Assembly: GCA_014904985.1 (NCBI GenBank)
Contig: MU129111.1
Span: 42,485-106,484, forward strand
Source of the DNA: Hydnum rufescens UP504
Taxonomy: Eukaryota; Basidiomycota; Agaricomycetes; Cantharellales; Hydnaceae
Direction of reading: 5' to 3'
Length of the DNA stretch: 64,000 bases
The notes beneath the pieces were generated by a model, which made no database searches, had not been told where the DNA came from, and saw only the letters and a program-made list of their open reading frames with translations. Position numbers and translations under genes: made by a program. Positions 45,694 through 57,587 of the stretch are shown here, piece after piece. Position 1 is the first letter of the stretch. Each line of letters starts with the position of its first letter.

Positions 45694-48600
45694 CAGTCTT
45701 TCACTCAATGAGCCAGAGTTCATATTTTCCTTCTCACAGGTGTAAATTTTCAAAAAATATCCTCAAAATTTCATCAGCCTGTAGAGAAGGTCCCTATGCA
45801 TTGCTCTGTATAATAGTGTAGTAATAAAATGAAAATTGAGGGAGGTTGTTAGTAGCATGAAATTCTCTCAACGGCAGGGCCGTCCATTGTCATATCTATC
45901 CTGCCAGTTCTGTACTCTTTGATCATTGAACCCCTCTCTTCCCTTTTCTTTTTCTTCTTTTTCCCTTCCTCCACCAAAACCAGTGGAAAGCTTCTCCCAC
46001 AGGGAGTTTGGTGCTGCCCTGGGTTTAGCTAGATTCCTTGCTTACGTAATAGCATAGATTCACTGTACTAGCTTACCTGGCAAGCCCTGAGAATGCATTT
46101 TTTTTACTTTCCTGCAACTCATGCCTTTGCGTGGTGCTGGAACAGCACACTGTGCAACAGGCCAACTTCTTCTGTAATGAGACCTACTACGGACTCTCTA
46201 GAAATTCCATCTAAGGTGAGTACTATGCCCTTATATGTGCTTATGAGTCCCCAACCAGGGCCCGAACCCCTGCCTGGGAATTCCCTACTGTCAACCCTTA
46301 ATTCAGATATGACCAAATTAACAGAGGTTGAGGGAAAGTATGAAGCAGGGCCTATTTCAGCCATTCCTGGTCCTTGAGCCACTTGGTTGCCTACCAACCT
46401 ACTGCTTGTAAATCTTGCTCTCACCCTCTGAACTTGAATCCCCATCACTCCCCCTCCCATCCTTGCCTCCAGCATTGCACCTGCTTGCTCCTTTGGTCTC
46501 ATCTTGAGAGAATAGTGTGAAAATCTCCTTTTGCCACTTCTTTACTGGTCTCAGAGGGGGATGCTTGCCCTTGGCATGATGCTGGGCACATGCTTCCCTC
46601 CACTCTATCTCCAACTTTTTATTTTTGGCCTTGGCCTGTTCCCACGCAGCCATACACTCCTTCCAGTGAGCACCTGCCTTTGCATTGCACTGTCTTGCTA
46701 ATTGTTGCTTCTCTGCCCTCACCTCCCTTGCTTTTCCTGCCTCCTCCCACTTCTCTTCAGCTGCCTGGATCTCTTCACACAATGCTGGGTCAGTGAGGAT
46801 CTGACTTTTGCCATCAGCCTTGATATGAGTACAGTCCCTAGTCCCCTTGTTCTCCTTATGTGCAAGCTGATGGTGAGTTCAGTCAAGATGCATCCTGGCA
46901 AGAGCTAGTTGGGCATTTCCAATGTCCACTGCCTTATGGTACATGTCTAATTGATCCCTTGCATCATGGAGATTGGAATGAAGGATTTCATTTTCTGCAA
47001 GGATCTCCTCCCTGCTCTGAGTGCATGAGGGTGAACTGGCATGACTCCAGTCAATAGGTAGTGGTGTGGGGTGCTTTTGGTAGATCCTTGGAGGTAGACT
47101 TGATACTGACTTCAACAGTGATTTGGTGAATAGGAAGTATGCTGAGGAATCAGAAAATGCATCCTTAAGCCAATCAGGGGTGGATGGTGGGTGCAGGCTG
47201 GGATCTAGTACTAGAGGGTCATCCCCTGTAGTGTTATTGGCAGTGTCTGGAGGCATGGATGGTGGATGATGGTTCTGCATGGGATTGGTCACATCCCTGT
47301 CTGTGCTGTCCCAAATCTGGTGGTATGTGGTCCAGTATATGCTTGACTGGGGAGGGTGGGTCAATAGGCATTGATCCACAGACTGCCAGTTTGACACTTG
47401 GTGCCATCTGCTGCAACATGATGACTGTCAGGTCAAATGGAACAACACCAGTCTTTCAGAATGCCACAAGAATGTTTTTGTGAGTGAAAGCTTTAAGATG
47501 TGCAGCACCATAGACCTTAAGGAATGTGTCCTTTGTGACATGGTGCCCAGTTGTTGTCTCAAAGGTATGAACAGCATCCACCCATGCACACTTTGATACT
47601 GAGAAGATCACAACATCTAGGGGTTGAAGAGCATGGGTGGAGTGTGATGGAAAACATATGACCATGATATTGCAAGTGTCTGCATAGTCAATGAATTCAA
47701 TTGACTCATGTGAGATATGACCATCCAGTAGCAGTAGGCAGTACTCATCTGGATTATCCAATTTGTTGTGTGTTTTCTCATTGAAATATTTCAACCAATC
47801 CACCACAATCTCATTTTCAGTCCACCCTTTATCTGAATGGCAGTACCTAGCAGGATATAGAGTAACAATCAGCAACATGGAGGCAATATTTTTTTTACTG
47901 TACACACACAGCTCCTAGTGGGTTTTCCTGCAGCCATTCCTTCATAAAATATTGACCCTTGAAAATGACTGTGGGTGGGATGGAGGTGCTGTCAGCAGAT
48001 ATTGTTGCTAAAACAGTAATGTTCTCCCTGTCACCACTGCATTGCTTTTTCTGACACTTGGTCCCCTTTCACCCAATGACACACTCCTTACCACTTGGTC
48101 CCAAAGGGTATCTGCTCTCATCAAAGTTGTAAATATTAGGTGTGCAAAAACCATATGTATTTTGAGCCTTCTCCAGTGTGTTATAGTAATCAGTTGTGTT
48201 TTGTGGGTTCAGGGCTGCAGCACAAATGGTATTGAGTCCTGAGCTCCATAATGAGGCTAGCTAGTCACTGTGTTTTGTCACAAACTGGTGTGCCCAATTG
48301 TGCCCAATCTCAGTGATGTTTGGGTCTTGTTTTTTTGCAATATCAAGAGCATATCCAGCAATATTTTTGAGAGTTAATGGAAACCCATGATCAGCCATTT
48401 TAAGGATAAAGTTTACAAGCACTTCACCCTCCTCTACATTGAGGTGGCTTTTTGCAGCATTGCTTTCACTGATGGATCTCCCCCCTTCCACATGGTGCTG
48501 AAGTGTGGATCTATCAACCCCAAGCTTCTTTGCAATATAGTGAAAGCTAGGTGTGCACTTCCCCTCCAGATGTGATTTTTTGGCTGCACTGTGATATGCA

Positions 48601-49135
48601 TTGGCAGCATGGCTATGCTTCTCCTCCTGGGCACAAGCTGCATTTTGGGCCTTGCATGCCTTAGATAGAGCACTTTGAGTCATAATAAGTAGGCAACCAG
48701 TCAAGGAAGGCAGTGAGTGGGCATGTGGATGATTGAGGCTCAGGGAGGGGAATTGAGAGGAAGGGTGTTGGAGATTGAATATTCATCAATAGTATGTTTA
48801 TCTGGCAATGTGTTCTGTCATCAAAATAAACAATAAGGCTTCATGTCACTAATGAAAATCCTTGCTTTGTGTCCCCTTAAGAACTTCAATGTGTTTGGGG
48901 GGCTTTGTAGCTTATAGGGAATAAAGAAAAATCAACTGTGAAATTGTGTCTTGGCCAAAAATGGCTCAAAATGACCTTAATGTCTCATGTGTGGATTTTC
49001 TGTTTGTCCATTTCACTTCAAATTTGGGACAGTGATTCCTTAGATGTGCCCCTCCAAGATGCAAAAAAAAATTGAAAGATATCTTTGAAATTGAGGGAGA
49101 TATCGAGAGATGGCTCATTGAGTGGTGAAAGACTG
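45694..49135 (-). mobile_element. Pogo/Fot1-like DNA transposon (3.4 kb)
   Basis: Terminal inverted repeats CAGTCTTTCACTCAATGAG (left) and CAGTCTTTCACCACTCAATG (inverse of the right end) are flanked by TA at 45692-45693 and 49136-49137. Inside, a DDE_1-type transposase lies on the minus strand. The element is CpG-poor and its transposase is broken, so it is inactive. Confidence 0.87.
46399..48704 (-). pseudogene. Pogo-type DDE transposase, disrupted
   Basis: N-terminal DNA-binding part with helix-turn-helix features KKLGVDRSTLQHHVEGG and HNWAHQFVTKHSD, typical of CENP-B/Tc5-type proteins. The catalytic core follows in broken frames: FDESRYPLG with the first Asp near 48115, then LLLLDGHISH with the second Asp near 47730, and CFPSHSTHALQPLDV near 47650. 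A charged coiled-coil tail (46399-46782, KWEEAGKAREVRAEKQQ) closes it. The frame changes near 48260, 47905, 47450 and 46880 show it is dead. Confidence 0.85.
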
Positions 49136-49274
49136 TATCTGCTAAATCATTCCCATTCCCACTGGGGACAAGGAGAACCAAGCTCATAGGCTACTTTATT
49201 TCCTCCTGACAGTGACAGTGTAATATAGAGAAGAACTAGGCATTGGGTTCTAATTACATGGATATGCAAAGATT

Positions 49275-49490
49275 AAGAGAAATGATGATAGGGGATCACT
49301 TCCTCCAGGTCTCCTCAAGGCAATAAATTTTCCAGGACAAATAAAGCACAACACATAGTTTGCCAGTCATCTGTCAGGTTTGCCTCATTTCTTGTTTCTT
49401 GGCTGTTTCTTGGAGAAATGAGGCACACATGACAGACAACAGGGTAGGAGTCTGCACACACATGGGCATTTGTTGCAATGCTCATCTCCC
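49275..49490 (-). repeat. Right arm of interrupted inverted repeat
   Basis: Inverse copy of 36265-36465, including the inverse of gactcctacc and of ggaggaattggtc. Together with the left arm it frames the nested pogo and LTR insertions. Confidence 0.75.
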
Positions 49491-50875
49491 CCAGAACCCA
49501 GTTCATATTAGTCCTAAATCTATAAGATTTGAATTATGAAATTTGATATGTTTGGTGCTCATACATGCTAAATTTCAAGGCTTCAAGTGGTTTATCACCT
49601 GTGGGATTCATTTATTTGACTCTGAGAGGGGGGGGTACAGTGGTTAGGTACCAAGGAATGATTGGATCAAGCTTATTTTTGGCACAGATGCCCCCTTATA
49701 GGTCCCACATCACATGCCAAATTTCAGATACATAGCTGCTCCATAGTCTTCATAATTTGTTTTTGATCCTGCCCCATCTCCCCCTCATTTTCATCCACTT
49801 CCCTGCATCCCATTCATTCCATTATTTAATATGATCACTATCATAACAATATAACCCCATGTGCCCATTTTGGGACCATTCTAAGATAATTTAGGGGCAA
49901 GACTTATTTATTTCCATTTTTGGGCTGCACAGCTTGTTCCATACCTAAAGGTTATCAGATCAGGCTGATGTTGGGCACATAATTATTATCATATATGACA
50001 ATTACCCATCCAAAATTTGGAGGCCATAACTGCCCTGTGGCCTGAGTAAATTAGTCTTCAAGATCCAAAGTTCCCCCCCTCATTGTACACAATCTATGCA
50101 TTGCAATTGGCTGATTTTTAATATGGTCATCACCCCAACATATTACAATCATGTGCAAACTTTCAGCCTGATCTGTCCAGTGTAGGGCTGCCAATGTTCA
50201 GTTCAGTTCAGTTGAAAGCCCAAACATGAACCAAACTGAACTTTCCACTCTTGAAACCTGAACTGAACATTAATAATGCCTCTCACAGTTTGGTTCAGTT
50301 CAGTTTACATTGGGAACAGTACTGAACATGTTCAGTAACTGTACAGTAACTAGTTGTTATAAAGCCTGAAGAACACTCTCCCTTGCTGCCCATTGCTGCC
50401 CCTGCTGACACCACCATACCCCCTTGTGCCATGATTTGGTCACCTGTAGAGCAGTGAAAGTGCATGGAAGAAGACAATTCTGGTCATTCACATCAGTATC
50501 CACACTACTGGAAAATTTGTGCTCACATGTCATGAGTGCCATGACTGATTTGCATCCACAGTAGAGATGACTGAATCACCCTCAGTCATTGGGGTTAGTA
50601 TGAGAGAGTATTCAGGCACTAGATTTTATAGTACTTGAATTACCTGTGCACATCCTGGGCAAAGTTATGGGACATTAAATGTTATTCCAGTTCAATGTCA
50701 GGGCCACACTGCAATGAGGGCACCAAACAAATATAAACACAAATAATTCTGACTAAGTCCGGTGTAAGTCTGGCTAAGTCCACAAGAATCCAGGCAAGAA
50801 GGAGATAAGGAGGTTAGAGATGTCAGAGGAGCAGTCCAGCAGCCTGGAAGGGACTAGGTGGAAATGAGCACAGTG
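49491..50875. other. CpG-poor repeat-derived DNA with TTCAGTTCAG motifs
   Basis: No gene. Near 50185 the sequence tagggctgccaatg leads into gttcagttcagttcagttg, with inverse copies (aaccaaactgaac and gaactgaac) and further copies to about 50340. An opening like TAGGGCTG(T/C)CAA followed by short palindromic repeats is common at hAT-type transposon ends, but no second end was found. Confidence 0.35.
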
Positions 50876-53800
50876 TCAGGGTGACACTCCGTGGCGAGGT
50901 GGGAAGGGGTTGCGTAGTGGGGTAGGAGTCGTACCTGTTTGTGTTGGAGATCAGGATCGGGACCTCGGGCGTGAAGCCTGTGGAGAGGCAGCGCTGGGGG
51001 ATTTCGCGATCGAATCTAAGTTCCCAAACTCGCACCTACGGTTCATAGTTGTGTTTTTTCTGTTGGCGAATTATAATCTGCTTGATTAAGGTGGGGAATT
51101 TGTTCGCGTCTATGCCTGTTTTTTCATCTTGCTTTGCCCCCCGAAATTTTCTGTGGGATCTCGTTGGCATGGTGACTGTTATGTTTGTACATGGACTCAA
51201 AGTATTAGCTTCTCTTATCGTGTTGTTCCAGTAGGTTGTGGGTGTGTTAAGGGGGGTAGGAGGGTTGTCCGGGGGGTCCTTTGAAATGGGGATATTTATG
51301 TGGTTTCGCCTGAAGGACTTTTTACTCCGTTCAGAAGTTATTTATTTTCTGTATTTGCTCTCTACTCTTTGTTTTGATGTGCGCGTTACTTCGCGTCAAA
51401 TGTCTTGTCTCCTCTGCTCCCCCTCCATTGCCTCATGGGGTAGGTTGTATGTTGCTTCCATTCTCGTTGTTCGCGTGTGCCATTTATGTTGGCATCTATC
51501 GCTTTAGTTGGCGTGTGTGGTTCGTTGCGTCTATGCTCTCGATGTCGGGGTTTTTTGTTTGTCCCTGAGATCGTGTGCTCGGGCCAGCCGGTCTGAGTTT
51601 GGCTTGTGGGTGAGTTGTCCAACTAGGTGTGTTGGCACGCGGATTCTGTGTTGGCCTGGTTTTGTGCGATGTGTCTTTGTCGGGTTTGTTGGATTGTCGT
51701 CGTCTGATCGTATGTTGTGTGCTGACGTTTTTGGTTGGTGTGTTGTGATGGTGCCAATTGCCAGATGTTCCTCGTCTCGCTTCTCTTCCGTGTTAGCGCG
51801 TGCTCAGTTCAGCGCGCTGATGCGGCAGTAGATCCTTAGTTGTTGTCCGAAGTTCGCTCATACCGTATCTCTTATGAGGAGGTACTGGTGTGTTTACGCC
51901 TTCTGGTGCAACTGTGTGGTGGCGGGGTTTCTCGTAGGCATTTCACATTGCCTTTGTCTGGTAGGTGGATCTATAATTGCTTTAGAGGGGTGGGGATTAA
52001 CCATATTGGTTTCTGGGGCGATTAGCGCATGTGAGTGGGGTTTGCGTCGAAGGATTGGGGTTGTGTTTCTGGGTGAACATTTGGTTGTGGATGGTTGCGC
52101 GTCAGCTTTGTGGTTGGCTTTGAAGGATAGTGGTTGGCTGTGGTGGCTGTAGAGGGTCTGTCTGCGGAGCCAGCATTTAGGGGGTTGTTGGAGTGTGTTA
52201 GAGTTGTGTGACATAGGGAGAATAGGTTTGGAGTGTGTGGATGGCTTGTGGTGTTGGCTCAATGGAAGATTAGGGGCGTTTAGTTGTTGTGAGGCGGTTG
52301 TTGTTTGGCGTGCAGTCATTGGGGGATCCTCGAGTTGTTTTCGAGGTCTCTCGGGGTATGTGTATGTTGTTCACTTGGATAGTGGCGCGAGGGGACTTCT
52401 GTGTGTGTTCCCCTGGTTTGTCGTAGGGTGTATCACGTGGGGGTCATGGGGATTGCCAGGTGGGAGCAGAATTGGCTTTGATGTGTGTGTGTTATTAGGT
52501 TGGGTAATCTCGTTCCGTCTTTTCTTGTTGTGGTTTTGGCTTCGAGAGTGCAGGTCTGGTTTCCTGGGTTGGTCTACGTGTGTTGCTCATGTGGATTTCC
52601 AGCGGTAGTTCGTACTTGTCTTGCAGGCGGCTGGGACGCTGCTCTTGTCATCGGTTCTTAACCCCTTTTATCTGGCTTTTACTTGCTGGATTCTTGTGGA
52701 ATAGCCCGAACTATTACCTGGACTGTTAGTCTAGATATTTGATTTGGGTGTTGGTTTATATGTTGTTGTGGTTGGTTTGCCGCGGGTTTTCATTGCAGGT
52801 TGTGTGGGTTTTGGGGAAGATGTGGGGGTGTGGGTGGTCAGTTTGGAGAGCATATTAAGTTGGGGCGTGGTACCCAGTAACCGGGGTGTGCCAGCAGGGG
52901 GGTATTGGCCAGTGACGTATATAAATATATTGGTTAGTTGCCTGAAATTATATCTCCTTCATGATCTAACCTCTGCTCATATTGGTGGAGTGTGGGGAGG
53001 TTGAATGTGTTTCGGGTTGTAGCTGTGGATCTCTACTGTGGGAAATGCAAGCCAGGTCATGTGTGGTGTGCATCTCATTTGGTATCCGGGTGAGCACAAT
53101 GGTCTTTCCAGTAGTTGGTGTTGGATAGTCTGGTGTTGTTTGAGATTTGCACAGAATGGTGTGCTTCTTCCTATGGCACTTTGTTCACGTGCTCGCTATT
53201 TGGGGATCCTCTATCAGTCATTGTGCCACAAGGGTGTAGGTTGTGGGTAGGGTTGTTCGTGGTGGGCAGAGTCAATGGGCAAGCAGGTGGAGCTGGGCTT
53301 TTTTGGGTTTTGGGTGTCTCTTGTAGTGGATATTATTAGTTTATGATGTGTATGGTTAGTGTTTATCGTTTGACGTTATGTGGTTTTGTGGTTTTTTGTA
53401 TAGGGTTACTGTGTTCCACAGTTTGTTGATATTGCGTGTACGGGAGACGGAAAACTGTTGAGAGGCGTGTATTAATGTGTTGTTTCAGTTCAAGGTTTTT
53501 TATAAGGATGTGGGGGTAGGATTGGTGTTGCGTGTTTCTAGGGGTTGTGGGGGTGGCGGGGCGCAGCTGACTGGCGACTGCTTGGGTGGGAGCGTTTGGG
53601 CTGTGGCCTACACTGGCACCCTGGTAGATCAGGGCTGAAGTTTGCCTCTCGTTCTCACGCATTCGTTCTTTATGGGATCACGGATGTGAGGGGGGGGATA
53701 AGAGAGAGATGTTGCATACTTGTTACCGACGTGTGCGGCTGTCTAGATGGGTTCGGGGTGTGCTGTCGCGAGTGTTCAGGGTCATGTGTGTGGTTCTGCA

Positions 53801-54044
53801 TGTCTATCTTGCTTTCAGTGTGTCGTTGAAGTCCATGCATGGTGAAGCGCTGTCAACTTGGGTTGATGCGGGGTGTTCCCTGACTTCTTTTGGTGTGGTT
53901 TTATACTGTACCTTTGATACATTATTCTAAATTATCGCCTCTTCTTCACGATGTTTTTGTGTTCAGTTTATTACCAATTGGGATACATGTGTTTCATGAA
54001 GACATGGTTTGTTTATTGGGTATATATGTCGTTGTATCTGTAAC
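50876..54044. other. Strand-asymmetric G+T-rich tract (3.2 kb)
   Basis: Beginning at tgtcagggtgacactccg the plus strand is dominated by G and T to about 54040 (for example ggttgtgggtgtgttaaggg). The minus strand is correspondingly rich in A and C. CG dinucleotides return here after being scarce in the previous 15 kb. Open frames on both strands are low-complexity and unconvincing. It lies directly downstream of the gypsy-1 pol (minus strand), so it may be the long 3' untranslated part of that element or a separate repeat. Confidence 0.5.
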
Positions 54045-57000
54045 TTAGTTTGTTCGTATATGATTAGAATGCTTTGGATATGTCACTCTCGCTGCGGGGT
54101 TGTCGTTTGCTGGGCCATGCGTGCTTGACCTGTGGGCATGTGATACAGTTCCGGGTGGGGACGCAGTATTGAGGTATCCGATGGGTGGGTGGGGTCCAAT
54201 TAAGTGTCTGTTAACAAGGTATTGCAATTTTGTACAATAAAGATGACTGTCCAAGATTGTCTTGACCTCATACTCGGTGTCACCCTTTGCTGTAATGATT
54301 GGTTTGGGTACTGGGGGCTGACGTCGCTCAGGAATACGATCAGGCACGAATGGGCGGAGTTTGCTGACATGGAACACTGGGTGGACTTGTTGGAAGTTCT
54401 GGGTGAGTTTTAGCCAATAGGCTGATGGTGAGATAACTTTGTCAATCGGGAAGGGACCAAACCACTTGTCATCAAACTTCTTGGTAGGGCGCGTCATTGT
54501 GATGTTTTCTGCATCAAGCCAAACTTTATCCCCTTTTTCATAACTGGGTGCAGTTTGGCGATGAGCATCATAGAAGTGTGCCATGTCATGTGCTGCTTGG
54601 TGAAGAGCAGACTTGGCCTCCTCTGTGGCTTGCTTCATACGCTTCACAAACTCGTCAACAGCTTCCAGGCAGGTTTCCCGACGTAGGCTCTGTGCCAAGC
54701 GTGGGTGTTGCCTGTATCGAGTTTCAAAAAGGAGAGTGGGTTGGTGGCAGAGTGAATGCGAATGTATTATAGGTGAACTCGGCTAATGCCATCAGTCATA
54801 CCATGAGACGTCCTCGTATCATTGACGAAGGGATAGATATTGGTTTCGATTTTCTGATTGACTCGCCTCAGTCTGACCTTCAGTATGAGATGGTATCCCG
54901 TACCGACAGGGCAAGTGTGAATCCAAGGAGACGATTGAGACCTTGCATAAAGGAGGATGCAACTGGGGTCCCCGATCACTGATAATCTTTCAGTATAGCA
55001 TGATGATGCTTCAAACATGGTCACTGATAGCGTCGAGCAAGTCCTACAGGTCAAGCGCTCGTTCTGTTAGTTGGGATTGCATGCATTTGTTTGATAGACG
55101 GTCAACCACTACCCAAATTGACCCCCCCTTATATCCCGACTGTAGTGGAGGCCTGTGATGAGTCTGTAGTGATATTGCCATCGATGATCTGGAACCTGAT
55201 TGGTTGAGTTCCCTAGTGGCATGGTGGGGAGTTGTTAGTGCGATTGATCTGTACACCCCCTTATCATTAGTCGGCAATATATTGTTTGAATTCCTGGCCA
55301 CCAGTAATTGCGAGTGACTAGCTCCACTGTCTTCCATCGACCAGGGTGCCCAGCCACAGGAGTGTCATGATGAGCCTTGACAATGTCATGACGCAACTTG
55401 GGATTGCATGGGACATAAACTTTTCCTCGGAGGAGGATAAGCCCATCAGATACAACCCAACCATCCTCCTCAGATCCATCCAGATCCTTTATTGCCTTGG
55501 CCACTGACTCATCTAAATCCTTTGAGTCACAGATCCTTCGCTGGAAATCAGCCCCAAGACCCTGTATGGGCAAGCTTTCTGTTGCCTTAATCCGGAAGAG
55601 CTTGGGTGGGAGAAGGGTCTGATTTTGGTTATCTTTCTCCCCATGATGATGATCAGCTTGGCGAGATAAGGCATCAGGTTTAGTGGAACTCTTTCCAGGG
55701 CGGTGGGTGATGTGGAAATCAAAACGGGATAAGAACAAGGACCAGCGTGCCTGTCAGCGATTGAGGGATTGGGCTGTCATGAAATAGACAAGATTGTGGT
55801 GATCAGTCAAGATTTCTACTGGATGTGCTGCTCCCTCGAGGAGGTGTCGGAATTCTTGTAAGCCCCGGATGATTGCCAATAGCTCCTTATCATGAATTTC
55901 ATAATTGCGCTCCACATCATTGAGACTTTTGGAAATAAATCCCACTGGGTGCCACTTGTCATCATCCCTTAGCTGGGAGAGGACTGCCCCTGTTGCGAAA
56001 TCAGAACTGTCTGCTTCCAGATGGTAGGGCTGATCAGCATCAGGATGCACAAGAATGGGCATTGAGGTGATGGCTGTCTTTAGTTGATCAAAGGCCTTTT
56101 GCTGATCCTCGGCCCACTTCCATGGTGCATCTTTCCGAGTAAGTTGGTGAAGGGGATGGGCAATATGTGAGAAGTTTTCGATGAAGCATCGGTAAAAGTT
56201 AACAAAGCCAAGGAATGATTGAACCTCTTTGACTGTTGTAGGAGATGGCCATTCCCAAACTCCAGCAACTTTAACTGGATCCATTCCAACTTGTCCTGGG
56301 GATAGGATAAGTCCAAGATACTCCATGGTTGCAGCTCCAAAGGTGCACTTTTCAGCCTTGAGGAACAGATTATTTTCTCGCAGGATTTGGAGGACTTTTC
56401 GGACTACCTCGTAGTGTTGTGCGAGTGTGTCAGTAAAAACCAGAATATCATCCATGTACACAGCTACCACTCCTTCTGTGACAAGATCTTTGAAGAGGTG
56501 ATTCATCATGGTTTGAAAGGTGGCAGGGCTATTAGTCAGCCCAAAGAACATGACAAGTGGTTCGAAGAGTCCTCGGTTGGTGCGGAATGCTGCCTTCCAT
56601 TCGTCTCCTTCGCACATCTGAATATTGTTGTAGCCCCATCGCACGTCCAACTTGGTGAAGAACTTGGCCCGAGTGACTCGATTTAAGATGTCTGTCACCA
56701 GGGGGAGAGGATAAGCATTTTTCACCGTAGCAGTGTTGAGTTTCCGATAATCCTGGACAAAGCGTAGGCCTCCATCCTTCTTTTTGACAAAGAAGACAGG
56801 GGCAGCTATGGGTGACTTGGATGGGCGGATTCGTCCAGTCTCTAGGTGCTCCTTCAAGAAGGCATCCATCTCTTGCTGCTCATTGGGGGATAATGGGTAT
56901 AATTTCACCCCAGTATGCGCAACGTCCTCTTTTAGCTCAATAGCATGGTCCCAGGGACGACATGGGGGAAGGCAATCAAAGGATTCCTTAGCAAAGACAT

Positions 57001-57337
57001 CATGGAGGTCATGGTACTGTTTGGGCACCATTTCTTCAAAGGGGCGCTTCTTAAAGGTCTTCTTATGCTGCTCAATGGCGAGGCAGGTGGATATAGATTC
57101 AGTTGCAGAGATATGCTCTTCAGGGTGAAGGAAGACTACAAAGATACGATCTTCCCCATGCACATCTTCCCGGTTATCACCAGGTGAGCTCTCGCCCGTT
57201 TTCTTTGATAGAACACCTGGACTAGGCTTTTCTATTAAAGAGGGAGGCGAGGGCACGGTCTGGTCAAGCAAAGACAATGAGGAAGAGTGGTGGTGTGGCA
57301 AATCTCTATCACCCTTGTGATCTCCCTTGGGCCTCAA
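54045..57337 (-). pseudogene. gypsy-1 pol (RT-RNase H-integrase-chromodomain)
   Basis: RT: FFVKKKDGGLRFVQDYRKLN, then AVYMDDILVFT with the catalytic Asp pair near 56455, and FLGFVNFYRCFI. RNase H: LEADSSDFATGAVLSQ and ILTDHHNLVYF. At 55754-55756 an in-frame TGA interrupts SLNRxQARW, where CGA or similar is expected. The integrase zinc region (HHDTPVAGHPGRW, YWWPG) is then followed by a scrambled core (VVVDRLSNKC) in several frames at 54.7-55.3 kb. The C-terminal part from 54698 includes KFDDKWFGPFPI, HPVFHVSKLRPF and a truncated chromodomain EYEVKTILDSHLYCTKLQYLV. Inactive. Confidence 0.87.
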
Positions 57338-57587
57338 CGGTTGGGGTACGCCCTGGAGATGCCCATCTCTCGTGTTTGCCCGGAGGACTGACTGGCAAAG
57401 ATAGGATAGGGTCTCCTTGGCGACTGCGCGATGGAAGAGGACCAGGTGGAGATACAGATGCAGAGGGGTTAAGGCTACGTCCAGAGCTTTCCTTTGCTAA
57501 GACAATGTGGACGCTGTAAGCAGGAAACAGAGGATGAAAACAGCTACAGTCCGCGAAATGGATATGAGGACGAAGAGAGGGGATCAC
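54045..57587 (-). mobile_element. Ty3/gypsy chromovirus-type retrotransposon, decayed (gypsy-1)
   Basis: Order on the minus strand is reverse transcriptase, RNase H, integrase, chromodomain, as in chromoviruses. No gag was recognised upstream of 57587. LTRs are not certain: TGTCAGGGT on the minus strand at 57783 and its inverse at 50876 could be the outer ends, but no target duplication was found. Confidence 0.8.

Noticed and set aside
51508..53829. Several Cys/Trp/Val-rich plus-strand frames and an Asn/Pro/Gln-rich minus-strand frame
   Set aside because: By-products of the G+T-rich composition, which lowers stop frequency; no domain.
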